Shown piece by piece: positions 17,225-25,325 of a stretch of 46,215 nt of DNA. Origin of the DNA: CAZWDL01 sp964632995. Its GTDB lineage: Bacteria > Bacteroidota > Bacteroidia > Chitinophagales > Saprospiraceae. The stretch lies in the NCBI GenBank assembly GCA_964632995.1, contig CAZWDL010000055.1:1-46215 (forward strand), in the 5' to 3' direction. Every line of letters begins with the position of its first letter. The first letter of the stretch is position 1. A model generated the notes under the pieces. It saw only the letters and a program-made list of their open reading frames with translations, searched no databases and was not told where the DNA came from. The translations under genes were made by a program, and so were the position numbers.

Positions 17225-18091
17225 TTATTGAAAATATTGTCTCCGGAATTGTCCCGGTGTTAGCCTGGTATGTTTTTTGAAAAATTTTACAAAATAGGAG
17301 GGATCACTGAAATCGAGCAGGTAGGCAATTTCGCTTATCGTTTTCTCGGTGTGAAGAATGTAGCGTTTTGCTTCCAGAATGAGTTGATCATTGAGATGCT
17401 GACCGGCGCTTTTTTCAGAATACTTCCTGCAGATGGCGTTTAGATATTGAGGGGAAACGTGGAGTGCTCCGGCAACATCCTTTACACTTTTAAATTTAAT
17501 GTTATTGGCCTCGAGCATTCTCAGGAATTGATTGTAAAGCAGCTGAGCATTTTTAATGTCTTTATAGGGCGCCCGGGTTTGTTCAAGTAATTTTGAGAAA
17601 AGGACCCGGAGATAACCGTGGATGATATGGCGGGAAAAAGTAGAATTATTCTGGTATTCTTTGAGGATCTCCTCGAGCAGAAAATTGGGAGAGAAATCTT
17701 CGGAAAAGGGAAGGCGCTCTTTGCTGTTCAATTGGTTAATTAGTTCCAACAGATAGGCTTCTTTGACCAGGTCAAAATATGACTCTTTGAAAAGTACGAC
17801 GAAGCCTTTGGGAATAGCTGTAAATTGCCAGCAGTGCAGGCAGCCTGGTTTGAGAAAGTAAATTTCGGGCGGGTTGACCGCATATTTCTCCGTGTCGATC
17901 CAATGAAAACCTTCTCCTTCTTGTAAGTAGATGATTTCGTAATAGCCGTCGTGTTTATGAGGCTTTGTTCTTTTGATTTTTTCCTTAAAACGGGAAATCT
18001 TGAAAAGATGCTTGTCGCCTAGTTTGTTCTTAATGGTAATTCCGTTTTTCAAAACGCCGTTATTCATAGATTGAAAAAGAGGCAGAGGCAC
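17225..18091 (-). CDS. AraC family transcriptional regulator
   Basis: The 288-aa protein has an N-terminal cupin-like AraC sensing region (about 10-150, with HKHDGYYEIIYLQEGEGFHWID) and a C-terminal double helix-turn-helix (about 195-285). The second HTH contains ISEIAYLLDFSDPSYFVKFFKKHTRLTPGQFR, a classic AraC signature. The start could be the first ATG or the next one eight codons later; neither has a convincing ribosome site. It lies upstream of, and codirectional with, the TonB receptor gene, 141 nt apart, and divergent from the OmpA-like gene. Effector unknown; a surface nutrient or signal is plausible. Confidence 0.88.
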   Translation of the reverse strand: MPLPLFQSMNNGVLKNGITIKNKLGDKHLFKISRFKEKIKRTKPHKHDGYYEIIYLQEGEGFHWIDTEKYAVNPPEIYFLKPGCLHCWQFTAIPKGFVVLFKESYFDLVKEAYLLELINQLNSKERLPFSEDFSPNFLLEEILKEYQNNSTFSRHIIHGYLRVLFSKLLEQTRAPYKDIKNAQLLYNQFLRMLEANNIKFKSVKDVAGALHVSPQYLNAICRKYSEKSAGQHLNDQLILEAKRYILHTEKTISEIAYLLDFSDPSYFVKFFKKHTRLTPGQFRRQYFQ

Positions 18092-18245
18092 CAGTGACCG
18101 GTTTTCCGAACCCCGGTTGTTGCTTTTCCTAAATAGTGAAAAGAACCAAAAATACCTTCAAAAAGCAATAAAATCGCTAAAAATTCAGTAAAATTAGGGT
18201 TATCAGATTGAGAAAATTCAATTAATTAACAAACGCACTTTCAAC

Positions 18246-19148
18246 ATGATTTTAAACTTTAAACACCTTCTTTTCGCCTGTCTCTGTTTGTCCCTGGCTT
18301 CCTGTGTAAGTAAAAAAGCCTATCAGAGCCTGCAGACGGAGTTGGATGCCTGTAACAAAGACATTGCCCGTTACTCGGAAAGTCTGAATGATTACACCAA
18401 TCGCCTGGCGGCCTGCGACCAGGAAAAGGCCATTTTGCAAAGCCGGCTTAACGGCCGGGAAGAACTCATCGAGGATCTTCGCGGACGTATTACCGACCTG
18501 CAGTCTCAACGGGATAAACAACTCGAACAAGTTGGCGATCTGACCGTTTTGTCGCAATCGGCCAGCGAGAACATTAGGGAGACGCTTTCCCAATTGCAAA
18601 ATAAAGATAAGTACATCACCTATTTGCAAGCCGCCAAGTCCAGAGCCGACTCCATTAACCTGGCCCTGGCGGTCAACCTGAAAAGCGTGCTGCGCGATGG
18701 GATCGCTGATGAAGACGTTGAAGTGAAAGTGGACAAAACTGTGGTCTTCATCAACCTTTCCGATAAAATGCTTTACCAGAGCGGAAGCGATAAGATTACT
18801 TCCCGCGCCAACGAGGTGCTGGGGAAAATTGCCAGGATCATCGAATCCAAACCGGACCTGGAAGTCATGGTGGAAGGCTATACCGATAACGTACCGATCA
18901 ATAAACCCTGCTTCGATGACAACTGGGACTTGAGTGTCGCCCGCTCCGTTTCGGTCGTTCGGGCCCTGCAGGATGTACACAATATCGATCCGAACCGCCT
19001 CATCGCGGCCGGCCGCGGAGAATACAACACCCTGGCCAGCAACGATACCGTGGAAGGGCGCGCTATGAACCGCCGCACCCGGATTATCATCATGCCGAAG
19101 CTGAATCAGTTCTACGATCTGCTGAACCCGGAGCAGCTGCCGGATTAG
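18246..19148 (+). CDS. OmpA-family lipoprotein with coiled coil
   Basis: The 300-aa protein has a lipoprotein signal with lipobox L-A-S-C20. A predicted coiled coil (about 30-125, rich in Glu, Arg, Leu and Gln, with heptad-like LQSRLNGREELIEDLRGR) is followed by an OmpA/MotB peptidoglycan-binding domain (about 165-295). That domain contains VEGYTDNVPI, NWDLSVARSVSVVRAL, AAGRGEYNTLASN and a C-terminal NRRTRIIIMP. It should be anchored in the outer membrane and tether it to the cell wall. It is divergent from the AraC-type gene and followed by a strong terminator. Confidence 0.92.
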   Translation: MILNFKHLLFACLCLSLASCVSKKAYQSLQTELDACNKDIARYSESLNDYTNRLAACDQEKAILQSRLNGREELIEDLRGRITDLQSQRDKQLEQVGDLTVLSQSASENIRETLSQLQNKDKYITYLQAAKSRADSINLALAVNLKSVLRDGIADEDVEVKVDKTVVFINLSDKMLYQSGSDKITSRANEVLGKIARIIESKPDLEVMVEGYTDNVPINKPCFDDNWDLSVARSVSVVRALQDVHNIDPNRLIAAGRGEYNTLASNDTVEGRAMNRRTRIIIMPKLNQFYDLLNPEQLPD

Positions 19149-19197
19149 GAGAGTGGGAGACAGGGTGAACAAAACTCATCTTCTCGTCCCAGTTTTA

Positions 19198-19237
19198 CAA
19201 CGGGTCATGAAACTACTTCATGACCCGTTGCTTTTTT
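19198..19237 (+). terminator. Intrinsic terminator after the OmpA-like gene
   Basis: A perfect 14-bp stem, caacgggtcatgaa (19198-19211) with ttcatgacccgttg (19217-19230), has a 5-nt loop and is followed by C and six T. It begins 50 nt after the stop codon. Confidence 0.93.
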
Positions 19238-19319
19238 AAAAGAAACGGAATTTTATCTACCTTTCCCGGTGTTGTTCACCGTTGGGAAAAGCAATTATTT
19301 AAGGTGAAATGAAAAGAAA

Positions 19320-19934
19320 ATGAGTCAGGAAACTATAAATAAGAAAATCGAAGCATTTTGGGCGTGGTTTGAAGATCAGGAGTCCACCATCAAGGCCTTT
19401 TTTACCGAGGAAGAGGAAGTAGACCAGAAGCAGCTGGTTGATGAGATGGACAACCTAATACTCGATCTCGGGCGCTTCGCCTGGCGGATCGGTCCGGAAG
19501 GGGAGACTTCCTATTTCCTGCTGATTTCTCCAAATCGCGATCCGGAGTTGCTGAAGTTGAGCAAACGCATCATGGCGGAAGCCCCGGATTTCAGTAACTG
19601 GAGCTTTTACCCCGCCAAGCAGCCCCGCCCCTGGGATTGGAAACTGCTACTGCACGATGACTGGCTGATTGAGCACGAGGTGGATGCCTCTAAGTGGAAG
19701 TATGTTGCCTCCGAGCGCCCCGGCCAACAACTGGAAATCGCCTTTGAAGCCCCAAACCTCGATCCCTTCGACGCGGCAACCCAAAAACAGGCCGTGGAAC
19801 TGGCGCTTATCAACCTGATGGGGGAGGAGTGGCTGATCAGGCATGTGGAGAAAGTGAGGGTGGTTCAAGAATTGGGAGAAGGACAGCGAGCGGAGGCGCA
19901 GCCCATACAGTATATTAAGGAGGAATGGCGGTAG
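19320..19934 (+). CDS. Conserved-looking protein of unknown function
   Basis: I do not recognise this 204-aa soluble protein. It is acidic and rich in Trp and aromatic residues (IEAFWAWFEDQES, WSFYPAKQPRPWDWKLLLHDDW). It has no signal peptide, membrane segment or clear catalytic motif. Base composition and codon use match the flanking chromosome, and it begins with a normal ATG 83 nt after the OmpA terminator, so it is very likely a real gene. It lies just outside the presumed left end of the eCIS island. After its stop codon the same frame stays open for 44 more sense codons. Confidence 0.6.
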   Translation: MSQETINKKIEAFWAWFEDQESTIKAFFTEEEEVDQKQLVDEMDNLILDLGRFAWRIGPEGETSYFLLISPNRDPELLKLSKRIMAEAPDFSNWSFYPAKQPRPWDWKLLLHDDWLIEHEVDASKWKYVASERPGQQLEIAFEAPNLDPFDAATQKQAVELALINLMGEEWLIRHVEKVRVVQELGEGQRAEAQPIQYIKEEWR

Positions 19935-20069
19935 TGGGTGAAACTGTCGGGGAAAGCTTCCTTAAAAGTCCATTACCGGCCCGCGGATAACCTGGTAGAC
20001 AAAGAGCTGGTCGACTACTTCCTCCGCCTGGTTCGCTATTTCAAAAACTGGATGGATTTGTTGCGATGA
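19935..20069 (+). pseudogene. Possible C-terminal gene remnant in frame after a stop
   Basis: Directly after the TAG of the 204-aa gene the same frame reads on for 44 codons to TGA, giving a protein-like tail (HYRPADNLVDKELVDYFLRL, then VRYFKNWMDLLR). It has a believable amphipathic helix and no low-complexity character. A GTG at 19938 could start a 43-aa peptide. It could equally be the remnant of a longer C terminus cut by a nonsense mutation, the end of another decayed gene at the island border, or chance. Low confidence. Confidence 0.25.
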
Positions 20070-20302
20070 AAAGATTATTACCCTACCATCCCTCCATCGC
20101 GGCAATCGTGGTTCAGAAAAATAGGCGAGCGTGATTGTTTGTTATCTTTCCTATTGCTGTCTGAACCTGGATTGCCCGGATTAAAGGATGGCCTGGAATA
20201 ATAGTACACTGATCCTTTATGATTCATTATGATTTTCATGATTAGTATTTTCTTGTCTGGCAAATTACAAAAATCATATGCCGAATGCATCCCTTTGGGG
20301 AT
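20070..20302. other. Intergenic DNA with no recognisable gene
   Basis: About 230 bp without a credible coding frame. A minus-strand open frame of 70 codons here lacks coding character. It separates the last core-chromosome gene from the tRNA scar. Confidence 0.5.
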
Positions 20303-20336
20303 AAAAAAGGGCCTCCGAACTCAATCGAAGACCCTT
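20303..20336 (-). terminator. Terminator belonging to a lost tRNA gene
   Basis: Read on the minus strand, aagggtcttcga pairs over 12 bp (two G-U pairs) with tcggaggccctt, with a 6-nt loop, and the T run includes six T. It starts 7 nt after the tRNA 3'-end fragment at 20344-20359, which is the usual arrangement for a tRNA gene and its terminator, yet no gene now feeds into it. Confidence 0.75.
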
Positions 20337-20343
20337 AGGAAGC

Positions 20344-20361
20344 GGTGCCGAAGGCGGGAGT
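20344..20361 (-). other. tRNA 3'-end fragment, probable attachment-site scar
   Basis: The minus strand reads actcccgccttcggcacc. This equals the T-stem 3' strand, acceptor 3' strand, discriminator and first CC of a tRNA whose acceptor starts GCCGAAG, most likely tRNA-Leu. Upstream on that strand the sequence departs at once from a tRNA (aataagttgag-like AT-rich DNA; no T-loop TTCGA, no anticodon arm), so only the last 16-18 nt are present. With the terminator right behind it, this is the displaced half of a tRNA gene split by site-specific integration. The intact tRNA should lie at the other end of the element, right of this window. Confidence 0.6.
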
Positions 20362-20962
20362 ATTTTACCACTTCTCAACATGCTCTCATTCAATAAGTTA
20401 TAACAACACTTTTTGGCCCTCGCCACTCCGGTTGGCCCTAGAAATTGGGAGTGCTACTGCGGGGTTACAGATTTTTCTTTCAAAAAAAGTTTCAACAGGT
20501 TCATTTTGTTCTAGTTCAAAAATCGATTCCTTTAATTAAAATCATGACGTCGGGATAAGAGGAATCTCGATCTGCCTTTGGGGGAAGTTACAGCATGGAA
20601 TACCTTTATAATTTAAATCAAAAGCCCTTTAACTCTAGCGCAGGTAACGGGATATTGTTGATCGTGGCTCTGAAAGCAGGCGCCGTCTCTGTTTACGCTT
20701 TTGATTGTAATGTTGAGACGGTGCACTAGTACAGGTTGCAAAAAGGTTGAAAACAAATTTTGAATGTCCTTTCGCATTTGTAGGTGCTTTTTCTATAATA
20801 CCCTCAAATCCTCCACTTGACTGATAAAAATCATTGCCATTCAGTTAAAAATTCTTGATAATTAAAAAACCAGGACTCTTACATTTTTCCACCGAGCTAA
20901 CCTCTCCATTTTTCGTCTCAGCTTTAAATTGCAACCGGTTATTGACCCCCAAAACTAAACTG
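20362..20962. promoter_or_regulatory. AT-rich leader region of the eCIS locus
   Basis: About 600 bp without a supported gene. It contains an inverted partial copy (tttcaacaggttc, 20490-20502) of the direct repeat found at 3999 and 4160. It also has a TATAAT-like sequence near 20794 that could serve the regulator gene. The reading frame is open upstream of the chosen regulator start (from 20855), but that part looks non-coding. I see no clear repeated LytTR operator. Confidence 0.35.
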
Positions 20963-21706
20963 ATGATCAAAGCAATCCTGGTTGAACAGAAGGGAGAAAC
21001 GCTGACGGGGTTAGAGGGCAAAATCCAGCAGTATTGCCCTCAATTGACTGTTTGCGGACTGGCTGCCTCGAGAGAGGAGGCCATGGAGCTTATTGCAAGA
21101 GAAAAACCAGACATAGCTTTCATCAGTATTCCTGTTATCTGGCATGACAGCATTGATCTGTTTAACCATAGTCCACCCATCAATTTCGAAACCATCCTCG
21201 TTACATCTTTAGAAAATTTGCCCGTCGAGCTATTGCGATACGGAATCTCCGGTTGTATCCGGATACCGGTAGAAAGTGGCGAGCTCCTATTCGCCGTCCG
21301 GAGTGCCCAAAAAAGAATCACCCTGAAGAAGGAAAGTTTTAAGGATAAGCAACTGATCCGAAAGACCCTGGCGGGCCTATCCGGCGATCCGCTGATCGGC
21401 ATCCCCACTATGAAAGGCTTTGATTTTTTCCACGTTGAAGAGATCATCCGCTGCGAAGGATTACACCGGTGTACGCGTATCGTTACCCAGACACAATCCA
21501 ATATTGTCAGCTCCTATCACCTCGGCGAATTCAGAAAACTCCTCAAGCCCTACGCTTTTTTCTCCCCCCATCGATCCCACCTGATCAATCTCCACCACGT
21601 CAAGCAGTACGACCGGGAAGGCACCATTACGATGGCGGATGACTCCAACGTTCCCGTGGCCAGACGTAAGAAGCAGGAGTTTATGGATGTCATAATTCAC
21701 ATTTAA
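20963..21706 (+). CDS. LytTR-type regulator with degenerate receiver domain
   Basis: The 247-aa protein has a receiver-like N half (1-120) and a C-terminal LytTR DNA-binding domain (about 150-245, with FFHVEEIIRCEG, YHLGEFRKLL and FFSPHRSHLINLHHVKQY). The receiver lacks its phosphorylation chemistry: the acidic pair is V-E-Q, the acceptor aspartate of the FLDIEMP motif is S55 in FISIP, and the KP lysine is Arg. It should therefore not work as a classic phosphorylated regulator. The start at 20963 was chosen because the receiver begins there (MIKAILVEQ). It is the first gene of the eCIS locus, in the same direction, and is a likely controller. Confidence 0.85.
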   Translation: MIKAILVEQKGETLTGLEGKIQQYCPQLTVCGLAASREEAMELIAREKPDIAFISIPVIWHDSIDLFNHSPPINFETILVTSLENLPVELLRYGISGCIRIPVESGELLFAVRSAQKRITLKKESFKDKQLIRKTLAGLSGDPLIGIPTMKGFDFFHVEEIIRCEGLHRCTRIVTQTQSNIVSSYHLGEFRKLLKPYAFFSPHRSHLINLHHVKQYDREGTITMADDSNVPVARRKKQEFMDVIIHI

Positions 21707-21850
21707 ATATCCATCCGTTCTCCAAACCGACCATTACTTACATCAGAAGTTCATTCCGTGTGATAGTTATTGACCCGTCTATTCTATCGGCGTAACTAAG
21801 GAAAGATCGTAAGCTTTTTAAACCTAACTCTTCACAGTTTGACGAAAGCG

Positions 21851-22165
21851 ATGGATCTACAAATCGACGAGATTTTCATCTCAGCTGAGACCAGCGATAA
21901 CGATAACGACGATAGAGGAGACGACGGAACCGATGTCATTGTGCATTTTGAAAACGGCGATACATACACAGCAACTTTTTTTAGCTACGAGTATATCGAT
22001 CAGTCGAGAATTGAAAACCAGTTATCTGGCGATTGTTTGAACGGAAAATACTTCTGGTCGCAACGGATGGTGGTGATTGAGCGGTGTATAAGAGAGAATA
22101 TCGAAGAAGTAGTCGAGGATTTGGTAGAGAGAGGAGATTTTTTCGCTGCGTTCCGGAAGTTGTAA
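21851..22165 (+). CDS. Small acidic protein of unknown function
   Basis: The 104-aa protein begins at ATG (MDLQIDEIF); a TTG four codons earlier is an alternative. It has an Asp-rich stretch (SDNDNDDRGDD), then VIVHFENGDTYTATFFSYEYI and GKYFWSQRMVVIERCIRENIEEVVEDLVERGDF. I have the impression of a small family met in Bacteroidota genomes with the DVIVxFxxGxxYxATFFTYxNI pattern, but no function is known to me. It lies between the LytTR gene and the cap gene, 20 nt before the latter, so it probably belongs to the locus. A chaperone, regulator or immunity role would be speculation. Confidence 0.6.
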   Translation: MDLQIDEIFISAETSDNDNDDRGDDGTDVIVHFENGDTYTATFFSYEYIDQSRIENQLSGDCLNGKYFWSQRMVVIERCIRENIEEVVEDLVERGDFFAAFRKL

Positions 22166-22185
22166 AAATTAATAATGCAGATAAG

Positions 22186-22794
22186 ATGATTGAAAAAGCA
22201 CTATCGGTAATAAAAAACATGCTTCAGAATGGTATGGATTTTCAGAATACAAACGACAAGGTTTTCCTGGGGAATATTTCTATGCTAGATGCCAATTCAA
22301 ATGGAATTAATCCAGATCAGGTCGATTATCGCAAACAAATTGTCCTTTCCCTGCTCAGAATAGAAGAAGAAAAAACACTAAAGAATTTACCCGGCTACGA
22401 AATCGTCAATCAAAAAACCATTTATAAAAATCCTCCCGTATTTCTCAATCTGTATCTCCTTTTTACAGTCGGGACCAACAATACCTCAGATTACTACAAA
22501 ACGGTTTTTTCCTACCTCTCCCAAATCATCAAGTATTTCCAGGCCAATCATGAATTCACTGAAAAAGATAGCTGGCAGGCGCCGGAGGAAAGCGATGAAA
22601 ATGGAGAGGTGGACCGGTTTCATTTGATCATGGATTTGTACTCTCCTTCCTTTGAGGAAGCCAACTACATGTGGAGTACTCTGGGCGGAAGGCAGTTGCC
22701 GCATGTATGCTACAAAATGAGACTGATAGAACTGGAAAAAGAAACGAAGCAGGAGGAACGAGGCGTAGTCAAAGAAATAACCCTGATAGATTAA
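22186..22794 (+). CDS. eCIS cap / sheath terminator protein (DUF4255, Pvc16-like)
   Basis: The 202-aa protein matches the DUF4255 (Pvc16 N-terminal) family: it opens with a helix (MIEKALSVIKNML), followed by VFLGNISMLDANSNG, NQVDYRKQIVLSLLRIEEEKTLKN-type text and PPVFLNLYLLFTVGT...YYKTVFSYLSQIIKYFQ. Members cap the distal end of the tube and sheath in contractile injection systems. The ATG at 22186 fits the family N terminus; the frame is open further upstream but would overlap the previous gene. It stands at the head of the structural operon, as in other Bacteroidota eCIS. Confidence 0.85.
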   Translation: MIEKALSVIKNMLQNGMDFQNTNDKVFLGNISMLDANSNGINPDQVDYRKQIVLSLLRIEEEKTLKNLPGYEIVNQKTIYKNPPVFLNLYLLFTVGTNNTSDYYKTVFSYLSQIIKYFQANHEFTEKDSWQAPEESDENGEVDRFHLIMDLYSPSFEEANYMWSTLGGRQLPHVCYKMRLIELEKETKQEERGVVKEITLID

Positions 22795-22801
22795 TAAACC
22801 T

Positions 22802-23887
22802 ATGGGCTTTACCATCTCACATAGAATCCTTTTTGAGCTCAACGTCTGGCATCATTTCTTTCTGAACAAGGGAAAGCGACAGGATGGGGAATGGGAAGTT
22901 AGATTTGAAGCGATAACCGATCCCGCTGAACGACTGAAGGTGCTGAGCCGCTACGATGTACACCGGTTCATGGAAATCCAGCCCACCCCCTCCTGCCTGC
23001 AGGCTTTGAAAGCTCATCAGCTTACGCTAAAAAAGACCAATACGGGCCTGATCGTCGGCGTAAAAGAAGATGAAGACGGAGATGAACCCTTTATCCCCTT
23101 TGATGCTGGTATGAAACTGACTTTCCAGCTGAACGTCAGGGACCCTGAATTTTTCAATTACTCCGACTTCCCCATGAATAGCCTGGAAACCGGGCAATCG
23201 GTTTACTACTTCCATAATCATTCAGCGGAAGAAACCGACTTTCGCCTGGAACGCACCCCTGATGATGATACGGTTCCCGGCGTCGGCCATCCTTATATGG
23301 GAGAGCGCGACAAACTCCCGCTGTTGCCCCACCTTTACAATTATCAGTTCGATGACCGGGACAAAGAGGCCGAGATCATCATTGAAGCGCTTCATTCCGG
23401 CGACGAGGTGTTCAGAGATCGGATCGATAGTAAAAACAATGTCCTGGTTCACCAGATGGACTGGAGGCATTTACCTGCAAAAGCTTACCGGAAGACGGTG
23501 ATAAGCGATGTCACGGAGGAAGAAGCGTTCTATCTGAACAAAGGCCATATCCGCCGGCATACGCTGGCCATTGTAGAGATTTTCGGAAGAAAAGGAGGTG
23601 ACGATTATGCTCTGTTGGATAGTAACGGCGGCTTGCTCGATGCCCGCAGATTTGAGGTCAGGATCAATAACCGGAATACCCGGTGGAAATACTTTACCAA
23701 AGACACCGGTTGGTTTGAGGTTGCCGATACGGTGATTCCCTTAACGCACTCAGGTTACGTCGAGGTGTTCGAAGAACACCATCCCGACATCCCCCTGCCC
23801 AACCCCAATACCAGAATGATCGATTACGATGAAGGGAATAATCAGGCGGTTTCCAGGACTTACCTGGACGGAAATATTTTTAACTAA
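22802..23887 (+). CDS. Unknown eCIS-linked protein, candidate cap adaptor
   Basis: I cannot name the family of this 361-aa soluble protein. It is rich in Asp, Phe and Tyr, has a beta-sandwich feel (KLTFQLNVRDPEFFNYSDFP; HTLAIVEIFGRKGGDDYAL; RRFEVRINNRNTRWKYF) and no signal peptide. It starts 7 nt after the cap gene and ends 11 nt before the first sheath gene, so it must be co-expressed with them. Its position between cap and sheath makes a structural role at the distal end (adaptor, collar or sheath-capping ring) the best guess. The gene is intact. Confidence 0.65.
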   Translation: MGFTISHRILFELNVWHHFFLNKGKRQDGEWEVRFEAITDPAERLKVLSRYDVHRFMEIQPTPSCLQALKAHQLTLKKTNTGLIVGVKEDEDGDEPFIPFDAGMKLTFQLNVRDPEFFNYSDFPMNSLETGQSVYYFHNHSAEETDFRLERTPDDDTVPGVGHPYMGERDKLPLLPHLYNYQFDDRDKEAEIIIEALHSGDEVFRDRIDSKNNVLVHQMDWRHLPAKAYRKTVISDVTEEEAFYLNKGHIRRHTLAIVEIFGRKGGDDYALLDSNGGLLDARRFEVRINNRNTRWKYFTKDTGWFEVADTVIPLTHSGYVEVFEEHHPDIPLPNPNTRMIDYDEGNNQAVSRTYLDGNIFN

Positions 23888-23898
23888 AGCGATTAATC

Positions 23899-25293
23899 AT
23901 GGCTGACAACTATAGTACTCCCGGCGTATACATCAAGGAGATATCCAAATTCCCGCCTTCGGTAGCGCAGGTGGAGACGGCAATTCCCGCTTTTATCGGG
24001 TATACCCAATTTGCCATGCAAAATACAGCCGGTGATCTGCTCCTCAAACCTAAAAGGATTAAGTCATTATCTGAATACGAACAATATTTCGGCCGGGAAT
24101 TTCCTGAAACCATCGGAACAACCATTGAACCGGACGACAGCCTGTCTTTCGACACTTTTCCGGATTCACCGTCTTTCTATATGTACTACGCCCTTCGGCT
24201 ATTCTTTGCGAATGGCGGCGGCCCCTGCTATATCATCTCAGTGGGTGATTATAATACCAGTATTTTCCTTGGCGATGACCAGACCGGGCTACAAGGCGGC
24301 CTCAAGATGTTGGAAAAGGAAGACGAACCCACCCTGATTCTTTTTCCCGATGCAGTTGCACTCGGGCCGGAGGATTTCCACAGCATTTATGAAGACGCCC
24401 TGACCCAATGTGGAACCCTGAAAGATCGCTTTGTAATTATCGACATTAAAAATGGTACGGACCCCGACATCGATAATGATGTGATCAATGGCGCAAATGG
24501 TTTTCGTACAAAAATCGGGCAAGGAAACCTCAAGTACGGCGCCGCCTACTATCCGCATCTGCAAACGCTGTTGAACTATCATTATGAAGAGTCAGCAGTT
24601 ACAGTAACCCTCAAGGATAATTCCAGTCAAAATTTAAAAGAACTGGAAGGCATTCAGAATGGCGCATTCAATGAATATTATCACCAAATCAAAGCTGCTA
24701 TTGCAAAGGAGTTAATCACTATGCCGGCCAGCAGCCTGATCGCTGGTATTTATGCTACGGTAGACCGCAACCGCGGCGTCTGGAAGGCCCCGGCTAATGT
24801 AAGCTTACGGGGAATAAAAGAACCGGCTGTTTTCATCGATAAGGACACGAACGACCGGATGAATGTAGACCCCACCGGCAAATCCGTCAACGCCATCCGC
24901 AGCTTCACCGGTAAGGGCGTGCTGGTGTGGGGCGCCCGCACCCTGGCCGGCAACGATAACGAATGGCGCTACATTTCCGTGCGGCGCTTCTTCAACATGG
25001 TGGAGGAATCCGTCAAAAAAGCCACCGAGCAGTTTGTATTCGAACCGAACGACGCCAACACATGGGCCAAGGTCCGGGCCATGATCGAAAACTTCCTGCT
25101 CCTGCAATGGCGAGCCGGCGCCCTGGCTGGCGCCAAACCGGAAGATGCCTTCTACGTAAGGGTCGGCCTGGGACAGACGATGACGGCGCAGCATATACTG
25201 GAAGGAAAAATGAATGTCGAGATCGGTATGGCCGTCGTGCGCCCGGCCGAGTTTATCATACTGAAGTTCTCGCATAAGATGCAGACGTCATAG
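23899..25293 (+). CDS. Contractile sheath protein 1
   Basis: This 464-aa phage-tail-sheath family protein polymerises around the inner tube and contracts on firing. It has the N-terminal handshake arm (TPGVYIKEISKFPPSVAQVETAIPAFIGYT), the FANGGGPCYIISVG strand, the central VYATVDxxRGVWKAPAN-type segment (here IYATVDRNRGVWKAPAN) and a well-conserved C terminus ending AEFIILKFSHKMQTS. Parts of its DNA are almost identical to the second sheath gene, pointing to duplication followed by gene conversion. It is the shorter of the two and has no large insert. Confidence 0.94.
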   Translation: MADNYSTPGVYIKEISKFPPSVAQVETAIPAFIGYTQFAMQNTAGDLLLKPKRIKSLSEYEQYFGREFPETIGTTIEPDDSLSFDTFPDSPSFYMYYALRLFFANGGGPCYIISVGDYNTSIFLGDDQTGLQGGLKMLEKEDEPTLILFPDAVALGPEDFHSIYEDALTQCGTLKDRFVIIDIKNGTDPDIDNDVINGANGFRTKIGQGNLKYGAAYYPHLQTLLNYHYEESAVTVTLKDNSSQNLKELEGIQNGAFNEYYHQIKAAIAKELITMPASSLIAGIYATVDRNRGVWKAPANVSLRGIKEPAVFIDKDTNDRMNVDPTGKSVNAIRSFTGKGVLVWGARTLAGNDNEWRYISVRRFFNMVEESVKKATEQFVFEPNDANTWAKVRAMIENFLLLQWRAGALAGAKPEDAFYVRVGLGQTMTAQHILEGKMNVEIGMAVVRPAEFIILKFSHKMQTS

Positions 25294-25325
25294 CTCAACA
25301 CCATCAACACTAAAAACAAGGAACA

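Noticed and set aside
18252..19172. 306-codon minus-strand open frame
   Set aside because: Antisense to the OmpA-family lipoprotein, which has clear signal, coiled-coil and OmpA motifs.
20340..20430. Intact tRNA gene on the minus strand
   Set aside because: Only the final 16-18 nt fit a tRNA. T-loop, anticodon arm, D-arm and 5' acceptor strand are absent.
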